Of a stretch of 64,000 bases of DNA, positions 53,201 to 62,200 are shown in pieces (the first letter of the stretch is position 1; each line of letters opens with the position of its first letter). Source of the DNA: Brienomyrus brachyistius (Eukaryota; Chordata; Actinopteri; Osteoglossiformes; Mormyridae). The stretch lies in NCBI RefSeq assembly GCF_023856365.1, contig NC_064539.1:15575519-15639518 (forward strand), given 5' to 3'. The notes beneath the pieces were generated by a model that had not been told where the DNA came from, did not search any database, and saw only the letters and a program-made list of their open reading frames with translations. The position numbers and the translations under genes were made by a program.

Positions 53201-56200
53201 GCATTTGCCAGCAGTGAGGATGTCGCGATTGTCATTCTGCTCACTGTCGGTTTTGGATGAAACCACGTTGCGGGTCTGTCTGCTCCTGAATATTCATGAG
53301 TGCAGCTACGGAGTGCGGGGCTGCCTGGAATTCATTAGCACTAGCTGGAGCTCTTTAGTGACGAGCAGGACAGGAAGAGTGCTACTGAGAAAATGTACCG
53401 CCTTCAGTTACTCCTAACTGTACTTCTGTAAACATCCCGGCAATGACCTGTGTAGGCAAAGCACTCGGACAGAAAGCTAACAAATGAAAGGGGGGGGGGG
53501 GGGGGTTAAGGAATCCTCACTAAAAACACGAAACACTAGGAAAGGGCGGAATGAATGATTCGTTAAACAGCTTTTGTGTGTAGCTGCTTTTGTAAGAAGA
53601 CGACATACAGATCTGCACACCTGGAATACAGAGTCATTCATTTGACACTTAAGCATAATATGTCCGATTCGTTTTGCCTAAATTTATGTCTGGAGCAACA
53701 GTATTCACGTACAAATCCACTGGTCAATACAACCAGAACGTTAATAAAAAATAATAGTTTAACAGACTTGTATCTGCTGAATAAATCTATGGCCCCTCAA
53801 ATAAAAACAGGTCTGACCAGTTGCTGTCCAGATGACACAAGAAGCTAATTAGATTCCATCTGTGTTCAACTGCAATGCTTGTGATTAGTTTAGGGTGCGC
53901 AGACTTTGGATACGCACTGTAATGCACGCAGTGAGACAAAGCGCAAATGCTCTCTTCATGCAGTGTCTGTCCCCTAATGTAGCTACTGAAGTTAATTATC
54001 TTAGATGTAGGAAAAACAGTGAGTATGATGTGAACAACAGTGTTTTGGGTCTCAGGAAGCGAGCTGCAGCTTCCTCATGTACACTGCATATCTTAAGCCC
54101 CCCAGCATAGGAAGCAGGTCAACCTCAAACAAACTCCTCTGACACTAAGTCAAAAATTGCTTCCTGCCTAAATATAACACTGGACAAGGGCTAGCAGATA
54201 AAATGGCTTCCTCCTCTAGCCTTTCTGATGGAAGAAAAAAAGCAAACTTCAGTCTGCTTAATCCAGTGCATGGTGATAAGGTTCTCGTTGAAAAATCCCG
54301 ATTACAGCCCGCATCCAGTGAACCTGACAGAGGCAACGTTCTGACAGAAGAAGAATCAAAAGGATAGTGCTTTATATGAGACAGACATGCATGGATAACA
54401 TGGAGTTCCATAATGTTGCAATGCTACTTACAGTTCAATCCTCCAGCATTACTAATCTTGAGGGCCGTGACATTGTACAGGAGGCTCCGGAGCTGCGATG
54501 AGGACAATGACGGCCTCAGTCTTCCTTCCTCCTCGTGGAGTCTAGAGCAATGAAATTGTACATACAGCAGTTTATTTTCAGATGCACAATCTCACGATTA
54601 GAGAGCATTGTGATACGCTCAGAGAGTGCAGTCAGTCAGTGTTACAGCTTCTATCTCCCGGTTAGAGTATACTGTGATACAGTACTCTCAGTGAGTGCAG
54701 TCAGTCAGTGTTACAGCTTCTATCTCCCGGTTAGAGTATACTGTGATACTCTCAGAGAGTGCGGTCAGTCAGTGTTACAGCTTCTATCTCCCAGCTAGAG
54801 AGTACTTTGATACTCTCAGAGAGTGCAGTCAGTCAGTGTTACAGCTTCTATCTCCCGGCTAGACAGTACTTTGATACTCTCAGAGAGTGCAGTCAGTCTG
54901 TGTTACAGCTTCTGCGAAGTAAATAAACATGCAAAACCAAATATAGATGCTCTACTACTTACGAACTTTCAACTTAACAACTTTCAGACATACGAACGTA
55001 TTTCCTCTACTTACGAACAAATTGTGTTTGTTGGGCTCCCATTTTCTGTCCACAACATCAATTCTCACAGTACGACTTCTGAACGCTACTCCCACCACGC
55101 AGCAGCGTAGCGTGCGAACTCCCAGCATCCTAGTTCTTAGTACTTAGTATTATTATTATTATTATTGTTATTATTGTTATTGTTGTTCTTGTATGTGCTT
55201 ATAACCTCAAGGATAGGCTCCGGACTCCCCGTCAATTGGACAAGGGGCTATTATTATTATTATTATTATTATTATTGTTACCGCCAGATGGCTTGACAGT
55301 GCACTGCAGCTGTGTCAGGCTCTGAGCACGCCTTACACCATGCAGTCCCTCTGGCAGCCCAGTGTCCCTTTAATCATGCCGAAACAGAAAAAAGAGGGCT
55401 TTTGTTAAAGACACAGCTCAGCGCCTCAACACAGCGAAGGGGGAATTAATGAGATCTGGCAGTGTGGCTTGTCAGGGAAAGCACAGCCCACCCAACACAC
55501 TAGCTGCTGCCCGCAAGACGGCCAGCGCTTTCCTGCAGGAGTCATTATCAAATCTTCATCTTATTTCCAGCACAGGTTGAGCATATGCCATATTACAGCT
55601 TCCATATGCACTGCAGGATATACACGTGGGAAAGTGAACTACGGCTTTGAAACCCACCATGTGTGGGATTATCAGGTCCTGTCAATCACTACTTTATTTA
55701 ACCCAATGTGAACCAATGAAGTAACTAATGAGAACCTGGTTACAGCAGTCAGTGAGCGGCAGCGTATAGTAATCCCACCCACTGTGAGCTAATTTCTCAC
55801 CTCGCTATTCATACCGTGGCCGTACTAATTTAAACAAGTTTTTTCTCGGCTCCTCATTAGCCATCTGAGAGTTCTGGGAGATGAAGTCTTATGTCACAGG
55901 GTACACTCCCTCTTATCGGGGCTTTGGGATAATGTTAATCCACATTCTGGAATTAGTGCAGACTTCGGTGACCAAGGTTAACGTATTCCCCATGACTCAC
56001 GTTAATTAGAGAATCTGTCAACAAGGAGCCTTGTACAAAAAGTCCTTCTGTGCTTATTTATATTTCCCCACAAATTTCTGACAAGGAGTCTGCGATACCT
56101 GCTGGTACACATATATTTTTTCGCTTTCTGCGCTGTCATAATCGTGACAGTATCGAAACCCTCCACTTAATTCACATTCACTCATGAACACACACATGTG

Positions 56201-59200
56201 CACAAACCCTCATACACACAAAAATGAATGGTCATTCTGGATTAGGTCCCATTCACCCGATTCCCGGTTAAAATCCACGAAGCGTCAAAGTGACAGGTGG
56301 AGGGGCTGACATCAGGCAGGAAACAGACTCTTAAATTCAGCACCATGGCTGCCTTAAAGAACAGTGTTAGTGTGTCAGACTTTCGTGCTTTCTGACTGGT
56401 TCTGGGGTGATATGTAAATCTCGATAGATGTCTACAGCATATCTCCTTTCACTGCCATCTGGTTGTGATGACACTATTTCAAGCGTGAACTGCTATTTAC
56501 AGAAAAGCAAACCTTTTCTTTTCAAAGGACACAAAGGGTGATATCCATTGTCAGTTGAACCCTCTCTCCCACCCTGTATAATATATATCCTACTGTTAAC
56601 ATTCCTACTGTGTCGCACTGGAAGCACAGACTGACAGGTGTCCTTGTATGACTTCAAAAGCAAGATAGCATCTTTTCAGTGTTCTGGAGGCTATAAAGCG
56701 CCCACACTGATAACTGGTATCAAAAAGCATAAATGTGGAAAATGTGGCCATATATTACTACAACCTATATTTACACACCTATTTTCATGCACTAAGAACC
56801 TTTATCTAACTGAAATTTCCAGGAATTTAAACAGTTTGACAAATGGCCCTCTATGGGTATCTGAGAATCAGGTAGGCAATATATGGACTAGATCACCCAA
56901 TCAAGTTCCAGCTGAACAAACCAGAAATCAATCACTGACAGTAGCCTTCCTCCTGGGCCCTCATGCAATAGGCAAACTGGCTGCTTGCATTATGTGTGTC
57001 TTTTCTAATGACTATGAAATAATTACAATGCTTTTGTCCAAGTAATGCCGACGATACATCAAAAGCATTAGCAGCATTATAATATTACTGTTCAGATCTG
57101 CTTTTTGCCTCATTGAAGATCAAACTTGCCTTCAAAATCCCTGAAAGTCCAACAGCTAAAACGATAAATAATTAACCATTTCCTGAACTTTGTGAATACT
57201 AATCAATAAACATAAGAGTGACTAAAAACCTCAGGGTGAACATAAAGATCTTGGTAACTACATAACTGTAGAATAAAAAGGATTCGAGGCCTCACCTCAA
57301 AGTGAAGGTGTGCTCTGGAATGGCAGTATGCAGCGAGGATTCGGGGAGAAGTTCAGCCAAGATGGACGTGCTGGATCCTTCTAGAACAAGAGTGACCTGC
57401 TGTGGCAGAAGCTCCGGCGACTCGGCCACAAAGTTGAGTGACAGCAGCTGTCCGTAGCTGAGCAGACGGTTCCCTAGAAACTTCTCTGCGGGGGGAAGGG
57501 GAGACATAAAGAGAAGTGGTCTTCGACAGAAATATCACATTCCCAAATACTCCCCAAACTGACTGGTCTGCGCAGTTATGGGGAGACGAGCCTGGAGATC
57601 CCAGCAGTAGGATGTTAAGCAGGCAATGACTGCTGCACAGCTGCTAACACAGAGACCCTCATGACAGTAAATAGTCCGATGAGGGCTTGGGCTCTGGCAG
57701 AAGGAGCCATGATTCAGGCGGCAGTCTTTATAGGGACAGGCCTTCACATTTTACTGTGCTGAATCAAAGAAGGATCTTTCTGTGTCTTATTCATGCCCAT
57801 TTTGAAGATTGCCAGCCATAAGGCTGTACTGGAGAATAATACCTTTGTATAACATAATACCTTAGAAAGCTGCATCAGCATATACAGCACATATAAAATA
57901 GCATTTATAAACTTGAATATAATTACTCCCAGGGTTCTCATAAGAGCCTAAAGCATTAGTCAACAAATGTTGCTCCTGCTGGTATACAGCCCACAGCAGA
58001 AGCCACACGGTGTTGTATGCTGCCTGTAGTTCCTGTAGTGCCTGTGTCCTGTAGTTCAGCTTCTTGTAAATATTGAGCCCATGCTTCATGACGGTGATAA
58101 AGACAATTACAGCTGTAAAAGTCTTTTACTGTCTTCCAATGCCTTCCAATCTGTTCCATTTATAATGCCTTGGGACCATTACATTTTTCCACCATTAAGC
58201 ACTTGGAATATTTACTGAAGCCCCTTGTTTCTGATCTGTTAGGCACGGCCTACTCCATACTGATGACTCAGCTTAACCCACGGCGTGTCCATGCTCTGTG
58301 ATTGTGAGACAATTAGATTTTACAGACTGAGCCTTGTGAAAAATGAAACCCAATATCCTGTGAAAATCAGATAAAATCCACTATACTTATTACAGTTAAG
58401 TTTCATCCATCCATTGCTGCTTTTCCTGGTTGGACCTGCAAGGCACCTGGATTCCATCCGAGACAGCAGAAGAAACATGGCTGGAGCACATCCTGGACAC
58501 AACACCAGTCTACGGCAGGGCACGCGCTCATACACCATGTGCAATTTGGAAACGGCAGCTCACCCAAATCCATGAAGCAGAAAGGGACTGGAATAGCCAA
58601 CATGCAAACCCACACAGAACAGAGGGTGGATTCGAACCCCTAATGGTGGCATGGCAATGCTACTCCACTATAGCTGATAATTAAAATACATTCAATGACA
58701 ACTTAAGTGAATTTTCCGATTTTAGGCCAATGAAAACTGAACAGTTAGCCTCTGGATTGGCAGGATGGACAAAAGTTATGAACATGGGGTCATTGCAAAC
58801 TATAATTCTGGAATCTCAGCAAACCAGCTGCTCTCTTACTCATTTATTGGCAATAGAACGTTCCAAATATGGAGTGAAAGACTCCGTACATTTACATATA
58901 TAATTCTCGCCCTGTCTGACTCATGTGTTGCAGGTGCCCTTAAGGTAACCCTTAAGGTAACCCTTAAGGTAATACTTAAGGTAATACAGGGTTTAAGGGG
59001 CCTGGGCGAAGCTGCGCCTTACGCCTCGGGAAGGACTTCGCTGCTGGGCCCCTCAGCACAGCACCCGGCTTCAGAAGTATGTCCAGCTGCTTGAATTTTA
59101 TAATTCAAATGTGTAAAAATCAAGCAGAAACCAACTCAGTTTAGCTGCTGGGAAATTCTCTCTGCACTTTGTTCTTAGGTTTCCGATTTAGGGATGCTTA

Positions 59201-62200
59201 AATTCAGAGGACTGCAGCTAATGACCCCATGAGTCAGAAGTGCGGATAATACTCTGGATGGATCCTAACACGTTACCAGAACTGGGAGCGGAGTCAAATG
59301 AAGTAATCAAGGAGTACAGATTAGTACAAGTTCTTAGACTGCCTGTATTTTGTTTCGTTGACACTGTAATGTTATATATCCACCTTCTTGCAGAAGCAGT
59401 GAACAGCCGAACTAGTGCTTCCTCTCAGTTACCTTGACTACTCGTGCGCCTACTGTAACCTGATCAGAGGTTTACATTTATTTTTGGCAGATGCTTTTAT
59501 CCAAAGTGATTTGAGAAAACGGGGTCAGCCAGTCGCTGGAGCAATAGGGGGTTAAGGACCTCGCTCAAGGGTGATGAAATTAGTCTGCCGACCACCGGAT
59601 TTCTACTGGCAACTTTCCAAATCAAAGGCACAGTGTCCTCACCAGCTTAGCCACACCCCTCACTGTCTTAGCCACACCCCTCACCTGCTTAATGGGAGTA
59701 TTGTAATAATACCAACAATTTCTAAAGGGGGGAAAATATACATATATAAAATAGGTTTGACATACATTTGTAATAGAAAAAAATAGAAATGCATTTTTTA
59801 TTTTTAATATATAACCTAAAAAATATATTTAAATTTCTCATAAACAAAAAAGTTTGTAGGAGTAAAATTGGAGGACATAATTAATTCATGTGGTCGACAG
59901 CCATCGGAATAACTGCTGGTCAGCATGGACACTTTGGAAAATCATTATAAGGACAACAGGCACCAGCCGCACGCAGTATAATGTGGCTTTAGCTTGATCA
60001 GGAGACAAAAGGAGTCCCTCCCAGCATAGCTAGCATGAAGGCCAGCATTAAAAGCTGAGGCCTGAGCCTTGTAATGCTATTTCCCTGGTTCAGTGGCTAA
60101 GCTCCACAGGCTCTTCGGCTCCTGGTTCTTCCCCCTAGCTGTTCCGCGTGCTCTTATACCCCATCAAAGCCAATGGCTTTCTCACTGGCGTCCCACCTTT
60201 GCAGCAGGCAGTGTACAGGGCAGCCCGACAGACAGCTAACCTATTCCGTCGCACCGTTTATTTAATTTACTGCAAAGGCTGTAGTGTAAACAAAGATTAC
60301 GCCGAAAAGACGGCAGATGCCATCTGCAAGGGATGATTCTGTTTGCTGTGGGAGCCAAACACACAAAGGCCTGATTGGTACTGATGTCCACACCCTCACA
60401 AAGAGATACTTTTTACGAAAAAAAGTGCTGCTTGGGGAAAAAAATAACTATATTTTGTTGTAAAACATGCAATCATTGCTAATTTCCTAGGTTGTACAAC
60501 ATGCTGTCACCTTTAAAATGTATGGTAACGCTTTACTTGAGGAGGCTCAAGTAACTTAGTAACCTAGTTACCACTCAAGTACAAATCATGAACAAATATA
60601 GTAACTGTATGGAATACAGTAACCATCATCATTGATCAATGATGAACGAACATGGGATCAGTAGGCAACAGTTTCTGGTTAATTAATACATTAAGTAAGA
60701 AGGTACTACTGTGTTATTTTGTCCTCAAGTAAAGTGTTATGGGCTAATCTGGGTATTGTTACCAGTTACTTTTATGCAGCTACTACTCATGTCACTCTTG
60801 TCTTATACTCTCGATAGACCGGGAGGGCGGGTCCCGTTGTAGATTTGGCCAATCAGAGCGATGCAGCTTTACTATCCAGTAACAGTGACGTTACAGCTGG
60901 CCTTTGGAATCCTCCACCTTGCTCCCCCGTCGGTTCTCTGCCCTTTGTGCCTCTGCCTCTTTCCTGTTGCCTGATTTATATATGAGACTCTGCATAAATG
61001 TGTAGAAAGAGGTAGGACTGATGCATGATACCCATGTAGGCATATTTCATAATCAAATTAATGCTATAAAGTCATGTTTTTAATATGTTGCATGAATGCA
61101 TATTATATTTTACTCAAGTCCTCATTCCCAGTATTTTTAACATTATTGCATAATCGCCTAGCTTATTTGGCTCCGTATCATGGCCACGAATCTCATTTAC
61201 TTGCTATTCTTCAGAACAATAAAGTCGCCTCCATCTTTCTTTGACGTTTCATCTTAAATTACATTAGAATCAGTGACTCACAACGCAAAATCAGTGAGGT
61301 GAAACTTACACCCATTTTATTCCTGATATGTATAAGACTTTATTGTTTCTCTTTCCCCAAACAGCCAGACCTGCCTAATAAACCTTCCCAAATTCTACAT
61401 TTCCTGTCCTTGAGTGCATCCATAATGCTAAAGACAAAATTCCTGTTTCATGGTTTAAAGCTGTAAAACCCTTAATAAAATTTCCCATTCCATCCTGCCA
61501 CCCGGCATCATAATAATTTGTTCACCATCCAATGGAAGCAAGTCTTACAATGTCCTATAACTAGGAGGATAACACACAGCTATTCGATTAAAATCATTTG
61601 AATTTTTATGATATTGACTTAAGTTGACCTAGTTTTACAAATCATACTGGTGATAAAACTTACCTGGCGCTACGTAGAAGCCGAGGTCGTCTTCAGTGTA
61701 GGGCAGTAGGTACACCTCCCCTTCTTTCCAGAGCAGAGGGGATGCCTGGCCCTCCAGGAACTCCCCGGTCCATCCATCTGGGTCTGTCACACAGATGACA
61801 GAGGTCCACTATCTTGTCTATGCTGTATTCATTCCACATTATCATTCATCGCCATGCCGGTGATAAACCTCTGCCTTGTTTTGTATTTAGTGCTGCTTAA
61901 AGACACTTAAAAGGGCAGCATAGTTTAGAGGCTTTATTTTTCCACACCAAAAGCCATGCATTACCAAAGAAGCCCTGCTGGTAAACGCTCACCTAAATTG
62001 CTTCAGCGGAATATCCAGCTGGTTCTAGTCGATAAAGCATAAAATCGTATGATGTGTGTGTCTCTTGGGATAAGATTTCCAGCCAAATAACTTAAATTAC
62101 TATTAATACAGTTAATCAGTGATGTGTTCAGAGATTAGAATGCAGAATGGTTTAGATAGGAGCCTTGGAGCCCGTCTTAGACACCAGAGCGAATGAGTGC

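Larger units (their letters stand above)
54542..57295. other. LAMC3 intron
   Basis: Contains the 64-bp minisatellite (54590-54915) and (ATT)n microsatellites (55146-55275). 55400-57290 has no recognised repeat or gene. Confidence 0.6.
57486..61663. other. LAMC3 intron
   Basis: Contains interspersed repeats (58395-58645, 59470-59670) and a TIR element (60526-60744). Short ggtaaccctta repeats occur near 58944-58985. No gene seen. Confidence 0.6.
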
